Shown here: piece after piece, positions 43,328 to 51,908 of the stretch | How the letters are laid out: the number at the start of each line of letters is the position of its first letter | Numbering within the stretch: the stretch's first letter is position 1 | Origin: Nocardia suismassiliense | GTDB taxonomy: Bacteria; Actinomycetota; Actinomycetes; Mycobacteriales; Mycobacteriaceae | Assembly (NCBI RefSeq): GCF_900269665.1 | Contig: NZ_LT985361.1 | Location: 7,595,992 to 7,659,991, forward strand | Reading direction: 5' to 3' | DNA: 64,000 nucleotides | Made by a program: the position numbers and the translations under genes | The notes under the pieces: generated by a model | What the model saw: only the letters and a program-made list of their open reading frames with translations | What the model was told of the DNA's origin: nothing | The model's database searches: none

Positions 43328-44800
43328 ATGACCGAAAGCGCGGTCGAATCCGTTCGCGACACCACGGCCGACGAGGTCGATGCCATTGCCACCGCAGCAG
43401 CAGCGGCGGCGGGACCCTGGGCGGCCATGACGCTGACTGACCGGGCCGGAGTGTTGCGCGGCATCGCCGACCAGCTCGACGCACAAGCCGCCGAGCTGAT
43501 CCCGCTGGCGATGCGGGAGACGCACCTGTCCGAACCGAGGCTGACCGGTGAGCTGCGGCGCACCAGTTTCCAGCTGCGCCTGTTCGCGCAGCTGGTGCTC
43601 GACGGCGACTTCCTCGACGTGCGCATCGACACCGCGGACGCCGAATGGCCTATGGGTGCGCCGCGACCGGACCTGCGGCGAATGAATATCGCACTGGGCC
43701 CGGTGGTCAACTTCGCGGCGAGCAACTTCCCGTTCGCCTTCTCCGTCGCGGGCGGTGACACCGCGTCTGCGCTCGCCGCGGGGTGCCCGGTGATCGTCAA
43801 AGCCAGTCCAGGCCATCCCGCGCTCTCCCGCGCGGTCGGCCGCCTGGTCGAAGCGGCGCTTGCCGAATACGGCGCTCCGAGTGGCACATTCGGACTCGTT
43901 TTCGGCCGGGACGCCGGAGTGCAGGCGCTGACCCACCCCGCGATTGCCGCCGCGGCGTTCACCGGCTCCACCGCGGGCGGACGGGCGCTGTACGACCTGG
44001 CGTCCCGCCGTCCGGTGCCGATCCCTTTCTACGGCGAACTCGGCTCCATCAACCCGGTCTTCGTCACCGAGGCGGCCGCGCGGACGCGGGCGACGGAGAT
44101 CGCGGCGGGACTGCTGACCGCAGTGAGCGCCAGCGCGGGGCAGCTCTGCACCAAGCCCGGACTGGTGGCAATCCCTGCGGAGGCACCAGTTTTTAGTGAG
44201 CTGGCCGCGCTGATCCGGAGCAACCCGGTGCCGACCGGCGACATGCTCAACGAGGACATCGCCGCGGGCTTCACGCGTGCCGTCGCGCAGGTCCGCGCGC
44301 ACCCGAACGTGGAACTGCTCGCCGGTGGCGGGCCCGGCGAGGCACTGCTGCTCGCCACCACCGCACGCACGGTGCTCGCCGACCGCGATGCGCTGATGCA
44401 CGAGATGTTCGGCCCGGCAACGCTGCTCGTCAGCTATCGGGACACCGCCGAACTGCTCGAACTGGCTCGCTCGGTGGACGGACAGCTGACCGTCTCCATC
44501 TTCGGCGACCAGGTCGACGACACCACCCGCGCACTCACCGCCGCCGCGGTCGGGGCAGCCGGGCGGGTGCTGTGGAACAGCTGGCCCACCGGACTCTCGG
44601 TGACCTACGCGCAGCAACACGGCGGACCCTATCCGGCGACGACGGCACCGACGGCGACCTCGGTGGGTACCGCGGCGATCTCCCGTTTCCTCCGGCCGGT
44701 GACCTACCAGTCGGTGCCCGAGGATCTGCTGCCGCTCGAATTGCGCACGGACAACCCGCTTTCCGTGCCGCGCTCGGTGAACGGAGCACGCGCACAATGA
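43328..44800 (+). CDS. alpha-ketoglutarate semialdehyde dehydrogenase
   Basis: Predicted 490-aa aldehyde dehydrogenase. It shows the cofactor block GPVVNFAASNFPFAFSVAGGDTASALAAGCPVIVK, FTGSTAGGRAL, the base in YGELGSINPVF and the catalytic Cys in SAGQLCTKPG. The subgroup with N-F-P-F-A-F oxidises 2,5-dioxopentanoate to alpha-ketoglutarate in sugar-acid and hydroxyproline pathways. ATG at 43328 follows GAGGAG. It overlaps the next gene by 4 bp. Confidence 0.93.
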   Translation: MTESAVESVRDTTADEVDAIATAAAAAAGPWAAMTLTDRAGVLRGIADQLDAQAAELIPLAMRETHLSEPRLTGELRRTSFQLRLFAQLVLDGDFLDVRIDTADAEWPMGAPRPDLRRMNIALGPVVNFAASNFPFAFSVAGGDTASALAAGCPVIVKASPGHPALSRAVGRLVEAALAEYGAPSGTFGLVFGRDAGVQALTHPAIAAAAFTGSTAGGRALYDLASRRPVPIPFYGELGSINPVFVTEAAARTRATEIAAGLLTAVSASAGQLCTKPGLVAIPAEAPVFSELAALIRSNPVPTGDMLNEDIAAGFTRAVAQVRAHPNVELLAGGGPGEALLLATTARTVLADRDALMHEMFGPATLLVSYRDTAELLELARSVDGQLTVSIFGDQVDDTTRALTAAAVGAAGRVLWNSWPTGLSVTYAQQHGGPYPATTAPTATSVGTAAISRFLRPVTYQSVPEDLLPLELRTDNPLSVPRSVNGARAQ

Positions 44801-46017
44801 CGGCAGCCCCGCCCCGCGCCACTCCCCTGCGGGGAACAGACGTCCTGATCATCGGCGGCGGCATGATCGGGTGCGCGCTCGCGGACCAGCTCACCCTCGC
44901 CGGTGCCTCGGTCCGCGTCTGCGAGCGGGGCGGGGTCGCCTCGGGCACCACCGCGCACGGCGAAGGCAACGTGCTCGTCTCGGACAAGGGACCGGGACCC
45001 GAACTGGCGCTCGCCCAACTGTCCCGGCGACTGTGGCCTACCGTTCTCGCGCGGATCGCCGACCGGCTACCGCACGACGCGGCGGCCGTCGAATGGGAAC
45101 CCAAGGGCGGCATCGTCGTTGCCACCACAGCCGCGGGTGCCACGGCGCTGACCGCGTTCGCCCAACGCCAGCGCGGTGCCGGGGTGCAGTGCGAGCACCT
45201 GGACGCGGCGCAGCTGGCCGCGGCCGAGCCCGCGCTCACCCGCGACGTGTGTGCTGCCGTGTATTACCCCGAGGACGCACAGGTACAACCGGCCGGTGCC
45301 GCGACCGCACTGCTCGGCGCGGCGATCGCGGCAGGCGCGATCGTCGAGACCCGCTGTGAGGTCACCACTCCGCTGCTTCGCGACGGTCGACTGATCGGCG
45401 TAGCAACCACCCAGGGTCCGCGGCACGCCGACATCGTGATCAACGCGGCAGGCCCATGGTCCGGCATGGTGTCCGAGCTGCTCGGCGCACCGATCGCGAT
45501 CAAGCCCCGCCGAGGTGACGTGCTCATCACCTCGCCGATGCCGCCGACGGTGTTCCACAAGGTCTATGACGCGGATTATGTAGGTGCCGTGGGTAGTTCG
45601 GACGCCGCCCTGCAATCGTCGGCCGTTGTCGAATCGACCAGGGGTGGCCCGCTGCTGCTCGGCTCGTCGCGCCGCCAGTGCGGTTTCGACGACCGGCTGC
45701 GCCCCGACAGCCTGGCCGCCATCGCGCGGAAAGCGTTGCGGCTGTATCCCATCCTGGCCGACGTCGCGATCATGCGGGCGTACGGCGGTTTCCGTCCTTA
45801 CGTGGACGACCACCTCCCGGTCATCGGCCCGGATCCGCGCCTCCCTGGCCTATGGCATGCGACCGGACATGAGGGCGCGGGCATCGGCCTCTCGGTCGGT
45901 ACCGCCCAACTGATTTCCGCCGCCCTGGCGGGTCTCCCCGGCGAGGTCGACCTCGCGGCCTTCGCCGTCGACCGGCCTGCCGTCATCACCGCACCGAGGG
46001 AGCAGGTATCCCGATGA
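44797..46017 (+). CDS. D-hydroxyproline dehydrogenase, DAO-family FAD subunit
   Basis: Predicted 406-aa flavoprotein of the glycine oxidase/D-amino-acid oxidase fold. The FAD motif is VLIIGGGMIGCALADQL (about 16-32). The DAO C-terminal region has GGFRPYVDDHLPVIGPDP and HATGHEGAGIGLS. With the next two genes it makes a three-part D-hydroxyproline dehydrogenase, and this subunit probably holds the oxidation site. Translation is coupled at both ends (4-bp overlaps). Confidence 0.92.
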   Translation: MTAAPPRATPLRGTDVLIIGGGMIGCALADQLTLAGASVRVCERGGVASGTTAHGEGNVLVSDKGPGPELALAQLSRRLWPTVLARIADRLPHDAAAVEWEPKGGIVVATTAAGATALTAFAQRQRGAGVQCEHLDAAQLAAAEPALTRDVCAAVYYPEDAQVQPAGAATALLGAAIAAGAIVETRCEVTTPLLRDGRLIGVATTQGPRHADIVINAAGPWSGMVSELLGAPIAIKPRRGDVLITSPMPPTVFHKVYDADYVGAVGSSDAALQSSAVVESTRGGPLLLGSSRRQCGFDDRLRPDSLAAIARKALRLYPILADVAIMRAYGGFRPYVDDHLPVIGPDPRLPGLWHATGHEGAGIGLSVGTAQLISAALAGLPGEVDLAAFAVDRPAVITAPREQVSR

Positions 46018-46328
46018 GCCAGCATCTGATTCGACCGGACGCCGATCCTCTCGGCCGCGCCGATCGTCCGCTGACAGTCACCGTCGACGACACCCCGGTG
46101 CCCGGCGTGCACGGTCAGACCCTAGCCACGGTGCTGCTGGCCGCCGGACGCACGCACTGGCGCACCACCCCCACCGGCGGCCCGCGTGGTGTGTTCTGCG
46201 GCATCGGTGTGTGTTTCGACTGCGTCGCCACCGTCAACGGTGTGCCGGATGTTCGTCTGTGCCGGCGTCCCGCCCGGGATGGCGACGTCGTCACCACCCA
46301 GTCTCGACTGACAGGAAACGCTCAGTGA
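46014..46328 (+). CDS. D-hydroxyproline dehydrogenase, small [2Fe-2S] subunit
   Basis: Predicted 104-aa ferredoxin-like protein (Fer2_4). Cluster ligands are in FCGIGVCFDC and VRLCRRP, the spacing of the small subunit of heteromeric sarcosine oxidase and hydroxyproline dehydrogenase. It would pass electrons between the flavin subunits. Overlaps both neighbours by 4 bp. Confidence 0.93.
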   Translation: MSQHLIRPDADPLGRADRPLTVTVDDTPVPGVHGQTLATVLLAAGRTHWRTTPTGGPRGVFCGIGVCFDCVATVNGVPDVRLCRRPARDGDVVTTQSRLTGNAQ

Positions 46329-47824
46329 CCAGACATGTGGTGGTGATCGGCGGTGGCCCCGCAGGCACCGCGGCCGCCGAATCCGCGCTGCGGCACGGCG
46401 CGACGGTAACCCTGATCGACTCGAACGAGGCCTTGGGTGGCCAGTACAACCGGCGCATCCCGGCCGCGTACGGCATCCGGCAACCGCTCGACATCGGACA
46501 CGGATACGCGGCGGCCGCACGTCGCGCACGCCTGCTGATCGAGCATCCGCGCTGCGAGTACCTTCCTTTGGCGGCCGTCTATCAGATCGAGCGCCACCTC
46601 GAAGGCGGTTGTCCCGCAGTGCGATTGCTGATCGGCGCGGAGGGCGACCGGCGGGTGCACCGCGTTGTCCGTGGCGACGCGCTGGTGCTCGCCACCGGCG
46701 CCTACGACCGGGTGTGCCCGTTCCCGGGCTGGGACCTGCCCGGGGTCTACACCGCCGGTGCCGCACAGACGCTCGCGAAGACCCAGCGCCTCTTGGTCGG
46801 CCGGTCCGTGTTGGTCTCCGGCACCGGCCCGTTCCTGCTTCCGGTCGCACAGTCGCTGGCCGAGAACGGCGCCGAGGTGCGGGCGGTGCTGGAAGCCAAC
46901 CCGGGCCGCACGATCTTGCGACACTGGGCCGCCCGTCCTTGGCAGCTGCGGCACAGCACGGGTAAGGCCCTGGAACTGTTCGAGTACATGGCATGCGGTG
47001 TGCGGCATCGGATTCCGTTGCGCACCGCGCAGGCTGTGGTCGCGGTGGCGGGCGACGGCCGAGTGGAAGAGGCCACCGTGGCCCGGCTCGACGCGAATTG
47101 GACGCCGATCCCGGGTAGCCGCCGCACCGTTGCGGTGGACGCGGTCGCGTTCTCGCATGGTTTCACGCCGCAGCACGAGCTCGCGGTCGCCGCGGGCGCG
47201 CGACTGACCGAGAACGGCTTCGTCTACGTCGACGACACACAGCAGACCAGCACCGAATGCGTCTGGGCCGCAGGCGAAATCACCGGCATCGGCGGCTCTC
47301 AGGTTGCCGCTGTCGAAGGGACCGTCGCCGGCCTGGCCGCGGCGGGCGGCACCGCGGACCGTGCGCTGCTGGCGCGGCACCGCACGGCCGGGCAATTCGT
47401 GACCCGCCTCGCGGCCGCGCACCCGATCCGGCCCGGCGTGCTCACCTGGACCCGGCCCGACACCGTCATCTGCCGGTGTGAGGGCACCACCTGCGGCGAA
47501 CTGACCACCGCGTGGTCCAGCGCGGCAGGCGTCGGCTATCGCACCGCCAAGCTGGCCACCCGCGCCGGACTCGGCCCGTGCCAAGGACGGATGTGCGCGG
47601 CGAACATCGAGGCGTTACGCGACCAGCCTTACGCCGACCAAGTCACGGCGACAACAGGTCTCGCGGCAGCCGGCGCGGCCTGGCGACCGCTCGCCGCGCC
47701 CGTGCGATTACGCGAACTCGCCGAACTCGACTCGGACGCGACACCAGGTTCAGGCCAGGAGGCGGCAGCCGGCGCAACTCCGCAGTGCCCACGAACGCCG
47801 CACTTAGACAGAGGGAAGTCCTGA
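46325..47824 (+). CDS. D-hydroxyproline dehydrogenase, pyridine-nucleotide-disulfide-type FAD subunit with BFD-like domain
   Basis: Predicted 499-aa flavoprotein. The first dinucleotide fold starts VVVIGGGPAGTAAAE, a second is VLVSGTGPFLLPVAQ, and a closing FAD block is CVWAAGEITGIGG. A BFD-like [2Fe-2S] region near 380-430 has CRCEGTTCGEL and LGPCQGRMC. The arrangement is that of the alpha subunit of hydroxyproline dehydrogenase and octopine/opine oxidases. The start is a GTG at 46325 overlapping the previous stop. About 60 low-complexity residues form the C-terminus. Confidence 0.93.
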   Translation: MTRHVVVIGGGPAGTAAAESALRHGATVTLIDSNEALGGQYNRRIPAAYGIRQPLDIGHGYAAAARRARLLIEHPRCEYLPLAAVYQIERHLEGGCPAVRLLIGAEGDRRVHRVVRGDALVLATGAYDRVCPFPGWDLPGVYTAGAAQTLAKTQRLLVGRSVLVSGTGPFLLPVAQSLAENGAEVRAVLEANPGRTILRHWAARPWQLRHSTGKALELFEYMACGVRHRIPLRTAQAVVAVAGDGRVEEATVARLDANWTPIPGSRRTVAVDAVAFSHGFTPQHELAVAAGARLTENGFVYVDDTQQTSTECVWAAGEITGIGGSQVAAVEGTVAGLAAAGGTADRALLARHRTAGQFVTRLAAAHPIRPGVLTWTRPDTVICRCEGTTCGELTTAWSSAAGVGYRTAKLATRAGLGPCQGRMCAANIEALRDQPYADQVTATTGLAAAGAAWRPLAAPVRLRELAELDSDATPGSGQEAAAGATPQCPRTPHLDRGKS

Positions 47825-47825
47825 A

Positions 47826-48827
47826 ATGCGCAGCAACACCATCATTTCCGCGATCGACACGCACACCGAGGGCATGCCGACCCGGGTGATCACCGGCGGC
47901 GTCGGCACCATCCCCGGCGACACCATGGCGGCGCGCCGCGTGTACTTCGCCGAGCACCTGGACGGCCTGCGCAAGTTGCTGGTCAACGAGCCGCGCGGGC
48001 ACGCCTCGATGAGCGGCGCCATCCTGCAACCGGCCACCACCGACGACGGCCACTACGGCGTGCTGTTCATCGAGGTCAGCGGCCTCCTGCCGATGTGCGG
48101 GCACGGCACCATCGGCGTCGCAACGGCATTGGTGGAGGCGGGCATGGTCCCGGTCACCGAGCCGGTCACCGAGATCCGGCTCGACACTCCGGCCGGACGC
48201 GTCGTCGCCTCGGTCGCGGTCAGCGGCGGCCACGCGGATTCGGTCACCCTGCGCAACGTGCCCGCCTACTGCGACAGCCTCGACAACGAGGTCGAGGTGC
48301 CCGGTCTCGGACGGGTCCGCTACGACATGGCCTACGGCGGCAACTTCTACGCCATCACCGATCTCGGCAAGCTCGGACTACCGTTCGACCGCGCGCACAA
48401 GGACCGCATCCTCGACGCCGGCCTGCGAATCATGGCGGCCATCAACGAGTCCCAGCGTCCGGTGCATCTCGCGGACGAGCGGATCGCCGGCTGCAAACAC
48501 GTGCTGTTCCTCGACCCGGCGTCCGAGCCCGCGCACACTCGCCACGCGATGGCCATCCATCCCGGCTGGTTCGACCGCTCCCCCTGCGGCACCGGCACCT
48601 CCGCGCTGCTGGCTCGCCAGCACGCCCGCGGCTTCCTCACCGATGATCAAGTGCTGCAGAACGATTCGTTCATCGGCACCACCTTCTACGCCCGCGCCGT
48701 CGAGACCACCACGGTCGGCGACCGCCCCGCGATCGTGCCCACCATCACCGGTCGAGCCTGGCTCACCGGGACAGCGAACTACCTGCTCGACCCCACCGAC
48801 CCCTTTCCCGAGGGCTTCGTCTTCTAA
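47826..48827 (+). CDS. 4-hydroxyproline 2-epimerase (proline racemase family)
   Basis: Predicted 333-aa cofactor-independent epimerase converting trans-4-hydroxy-L-proline to cis-4-hydroxy-D-proline, the entry step. Both catalytic cysteines are present: MCGHGTIG (near 91) and SPCGTGTSA (near 253). DTHTEGMPTRVITGG opens the family fold. It starts 1 bp after the previous stop, in the same operon. Two catalytic cysteines distinguish it from the Thr/Cys dehydratases of the same family. Confidence 0.95.
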   Translation: MRSNTIISAIDTHTEGMPTRVITGGVGTIPGDTMAARRVYFAEHLDGLRKLLVNEPRGHASMSGAILQPATTDDGHYGVLFIEVSGLLPMCGHGTIGVATALVEAGMVPVTEPVTEIRLDTPAGRVVASVAVSGGHADSVTLRNVPAYCDSLDNEVEVPGLGRVRYDMAYGGNFYAITDLGKLGLPFDRAHKDRILDAGLRIMAAINESQRPVHLADERIAGCKHVLFLDPASEPAHTRHAMAIHPGWFDRSPCGTGTSALLARQHARGFLTDDQVLQNDSFIGTTFYARAVETTTVGDRPAIVPTITGRAWLTGTANYLLDPTDPFPEGFVF

Positions 48828-48865
48828 CCACCCGCTCCACTGCTCCACCCTGAAAGGCCGAGTCA

Positions 48866-50299
48866 ATGAAGACTGTCGTCACCAAACCTGCCCGCCCGCC
48901 GCTCACCAAGGGCGGAGTCATGCGGCGAATGCCGGTGGTCGTCGCCGACACCGGCGATTTCACCAAGAGCATGGGGCTGTGGCAACTGGTCGCGCTGAGC
49001 CTCGGCGGACTGGTCGGCGCGGGCGTGTTCTCGCTGGCCGGGGTGGTGGCCAACGAGGTGGCGGGACCGGCGGTGCTGATCTCGTTCGCCATCGCGATCA
49101 TCGCTTCGGGGGCGGCGGGGCTCTGTTACGCCGAATTCGCGGGCATGGTCCCGCGCGCGGGCTCGGCGTACACCTACTCCTACGTCGCGCTCGGCGAGAT
49201 CATCGGCTTCATGATCGGCTGGGATCTACTGCTGGAGTACACCGCCATCGTGTCCGTCGTGGCCATCGCGGTGTCCGGGTATCTCAACTACATCACCCAC
49301 TATCTCGGCTTCGACCTGCCCACCTGGGCGCTCGGCGCGCCGGGCACCGGGGACGGGCACCGGGTCGATCTCTTCGCGGTCCTGCTGTGCCTGCTCCTGG
49401 CCTTCCTGCTCTCCCGGGGCACTCGCGAATCCGCCCGGGTGCAAACGGGTCTCGTCGTCTTGAAGATGCTGATCGTCGCGATCGTGGTCGTCGCGGGTGC
49501 ATTCCACATCAAGGCGGGCAACTACCAGCCGTTCTTCCCGTTCGGCGTCGGCGGCGCGGTCTCCGGTGCGGCGCTGGCCTTCTTCGCGGTCTACGGCTAC
49601 GACGCGATGAGCGCGGCCGCGGAGGAGTCCAAGGACGGTAAGAAGCTGATGCCCAAGGCGATCATGATCAGCCTCGGCATCGCGTCGCTGGTCTATCTGC
49701 TGGTCTGTCTCGTCATCGTCGGCATGGTCAACTACACCGACATCAACGTCTCCTCGCCGTTCGCCAGCGCCTTCGATTCGGTGGGCATGGGCATCCTCGG
49801 CCTGGTCATCGCGGTCGGCGCGGTGGTCGGCGTCACCACCTCGGCGTTCGCCAACATGCTCGCGGTGACCCGGGTCGGTTTCGCGATGAGCCGCGACGGG
49901 CTGCTGCCGTCCTACTTCGGCAAGTCCAGCCCGGTCCGCAAGGTGCCGACCAGGGTGATCTGGCCGGTCGGCATCGTGTCGGCGCTGATCGCCGGCTTCC
50001 TGCCGATCCGGGAGGCCGCCGAGCTGACCAATGTCGGCATCCTGATGGCGTTCATCGTGGTGGCGCTCGGCGTCATGCGGCCGCGCCGGACCCGGCCGGA
50101 GGTCGAGCGCGCGTTCCGGACCCCGTGGGTGCCGGTGGTGCCGCTGATCGGGATAGTCTTCTCCATCTGGCTGATCAGTCACCTCACCTGGGTCACCTGG
50201 CTCCGGTTCGTGCTCTGGCTGCTGCTCGGCCTGGGGGTATACCTCGCCTTCAGCTACCGGCACTCGAAGCTGAACAGCGGCGACAGCTCTCTAATCTGA
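48866..50299 (+). CDS. APC-family amino-acid permease (probable hydroxyproline uptake)
   Basis: Predicted 477-aa permease with about twelve membrane segments. The first helix region LSLGGLVGAGVFSLAG carries the G-x-G-x-F substrate-binding turn of APC transporters, followed by YAEFAGMVPRAGSAYTYSYVALGE and ESKDGKKLMPKAI. Placement between the epimerase and the regulator suggests hydroxyproline or proline as the substrate (inference). Confidence 0.93.
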   Translation: MKTVVTKPARPPLTKGGVMRRMPVVVADTGDFTKSMGLWQLVALSLGGLVGAGVFSLAGVVANEVAGPAVLISFAIAIIASGAAGLCYAEFAGMVPRAGSAYTYSYVALGEIIGFMIGWDLLLEYTAIVSVVAIAVSGYLNYITHYLGFDLPTWALGAPGTGDGHRVDLFAVLLCLLLAFLLSRGTRESARVQTGLVVLKMLIVAIVVVAGAFHIKAGNYQPFFPFGVGGAVSGAALAFFAVYGYDAMSAAAEESKDGKKLMPKAIMISLGIASLVYLLVCLVIVGMVNYTDINVSSPFASAFDSVGMGILGLVIAVGAVVGVTTSAFANMLAVTRVGFAMSRDGLLPSYFGKSSPVRKVPTRVIWPVGIVSALIAGFLPIREAAELTNVGILMAFIVVALGVMRPRRTRPEVERAFRTPWVPVVPLIGIVFSIWLISHLTWVTWLRFVLWLLLGLGVYLAFSYRHSKLNSGDSSLI

Positions 50300-50341
50300 T
50301 AGAAGTGGTGCTCGCACACAGGAGAAACCCGGAGCGCAGTG

Positions 50342-51019
50342 ATGATCGAACGGCTGGTTATACCCAAGCGGCCCACGCTGCGCGATCACGTGTCCGACGC
50401 GCTGCGTGCCGCGATCATCTCCGGTGAGCTCGAGCCCGGCGTGCTCTACTCGGCGCCGTGGCTGTCGGAGCGCTTCGGGGTCTCCCCAACGCCGGTGCGC
50501 GAGGCCATGCTGGATCTGGTCAAGCAGGGTTTGGTGATCTCGGTGCCGAACAAGGGTTTCCGGGTCACCGAGATCTCCGACGCCGACCTCGATTCGATCG
50601 CCAAGATCCGGATGCTGCTGGAACCGCCGAGTGTGCGCGCGATCGTCGGCACCATTCCCGAGTCGGATATCCCGGGTCTGCGGGTGCAGGCCGACAAGAT
50701 CGTCGACGCGGCCAAACGCGGCGATCTCGTCGAATACGTCGACGCCGACCGGCAATTCCACCTGATGCTGCTCGACTACTGCCACAACCCGCGCCTGTCC
50801 CAGATCGTCGGCGACCTACGCGCCCAAACCCGCCTGTTCGGTCTCGCCGCGCTCGTCGAGCGCGGCGAGCTCGACAAATCAGCCCAGGAACATCACACGA
50901 TCATCGACCTCATCGAGCAGGGCCGCGCCGAGGACCTCGAACAATTCCTCCGCAAACACATCGGCCACGTCCGTGGCATCTGGGCGGCAGGCAATACCCC
51001 CGACGAAGACGTCCCTTAG
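50342..51019 (+). CDS. GntR-family (FadR/FCD) regulator of the hydroxyproline operon
   Basis: Predicted 225-aa regulator. The winged helix includes LRDHVSDALRAAIISGELEPG and RFGVSPTPVREAMLDLVKQGLV. The C-terminal FCD domain has likely metal-binding histidines in DRQFHLMLL, EHHTIIDLI and RKHIGHVRG. The ATG at 50342 sits seven bases after GGAG. A GTG one codon earlier is possible. Likely a repressor relieved by a pathway intermediate. Confidence 0.92.
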   Translation: MIERLVIPKRPTLRDHVSDALRAAIISGELEPGVLYSAPWLSERFGVSPTPVREAMLDLVKQGLVISVPNKGFRVTEISDADLDSIAKIRMLLEPPSVRAIVGTIPESDIPGLRVQADKIVDAAKRGDLVEYVDADRQFHLMLLDYCHNPRLSQIVGDLRAQTRLFGLAALVERGELDKSAQEHHTIIDLIEQGRAEDLEQFLRKHIGHVRGIWAAGNTPDEDVP

Positions 51020-51049
51020 GTCAACGGGGCCGCCCACGAGTCGGCCGAA

Positions 51050-51367
51050 TCAGATCGGACGGCCGAATCGCACCGACTGGAAGTCCGAACGGTATTCGCG
51101 GGTCCCGGGCGGAAAGAGCTCCCCGAACGTTCCACTGCAATCGCTGTTCCGAAACGTTTCCGCAGCACGGTCGGTGGCGTTTTCGGTGTAGTCGACACCA
51201 ACGATGCGGTAGCACTTGCCGTCTTCCGGATCCGTCAGTCGCTGCTGCGTACCACCCGGACTCGTGTAGATGAAGTCGCCGGTCGCGGCCTGAGCAGTAC
51301 CTGCCGTACCGAGAACCAAGACAAGAACCGCGCCGGTCATTGTCAATACTCTGCCGATGTGTTTCAT
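51050..51367 (-). CDS. small exported protein of unknown function
   Basis: Predicted 105-aa protein with signal peptide 1-28 (ending TAQAA). The mature 77 residues carry two cysteines (GKCYRIVGV and NSDCSGTF) likely to form a disulfide, in a layout similar to many small secreted actinobacterial proteins. It is convergent with the GntR gene and divergent from the peptide/oxygenase pair, so a link to the latter is possible but unproven. Confidence 0.78.
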   Translation of the reverse strand: MKHIGRVLTMTGAVLVLVLGTAGTAQAATGDFIYTSPGGTQQRLTDPEDGKCYRIVGVDYTENATDRAAETFRNSDCSGTFGELFPPGTREYRSDFQSVRFGRPI

Positions 51368-51656
51368 AACAATGCCTTCCGTCCAGACCTACCCGCATAT
51401 CTCGTGAAATGCAGGTCTTCCCGGCTCCGGTTGTGACCGGGCCGGTTTGTTCCGACAGGTCGACGCCACCGCATGACGGTTCCGCATGACCGAATCAATC
51501 ATGCTGTCTGTCAACAATTTTGAGCAAGGCCCCAGTTGTCTGGGATGGGCCAGGCCCCTTGCACCGACACGTGGTCCGGTCAACGAACCAGTCGATATAC
51601 CCCAGCCGGATCCACCGGAAGGATCGTCGATCACAGAGAGCCGCAAGGAGTTTCCC

Positions 51657-51908
51657 GTGATCGACAATCCAGCTCCCCCACCCGCCTATGCCGATGCAAC
51701 ACCCGAAGCCGGCGCCGGCGAACCCGGCACCATCGGACCACTGACGATCTCGGTCGAGGAAGGCTTGTTCAGTTTCACGGCAAAGCTCGAGCCGCTCCAG
51801 CGATGGTCCAACAACCCCCTCGACCGGTGGGCAGGCGGCAACCAGGAGTCCACCGCGGCAACCGATAGCAGGCATGACCCGCTCGAGCGGTGGGCTGTCC
51901 ATGAATAA
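51657..51908 (+). CDS. 83-aa peptide with three P-L-x-R-W repeats, candidate substrate of the JmjC oxygenase
   Basis: Predicted 83-aa peptide. The GTG at 51657 sits six bases after a good AAGGAG site. A longer frame from 51486 has no site and is rejected. Residues 1-27 are Pro/Ala/Gly-rich, 28-44 form a leader-like amphipathic segment (PLTISVEEGLFSFTAKL), and the rest contains the repeat at 46-50, 54-58 and 75-79 (PLQRW, PLDRW, PLERW). No cysteine is present. The stop overlaps the JmjC gene start by 8 bp, so translation is coupled. Leader plus repeated core next to an oxygenase resembles a RiPP precursor. This is inference. Confidence 0.72.
   Translation: MIDNPAPPPAYADATPEAGAGEPGTIGPLTISVEEGLFSFTAKLEPLQRWSNNPLDRWAGGNQESTAATDSRHDPLERWAVHE

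Noticed and set aside
48643..49641. 332-codon plus-strand frame spanning the epimerase end and the permease start
   Set aside because: Low-complexity Arg/Gly-rich product out of frame with two well-supported genes.
51486..51656. 57-codon upstream extension of the repeat peptide
   Set aside because: No ribosome site before the ATG at 51486, while AAGGAG precedes the GTG at 51657.
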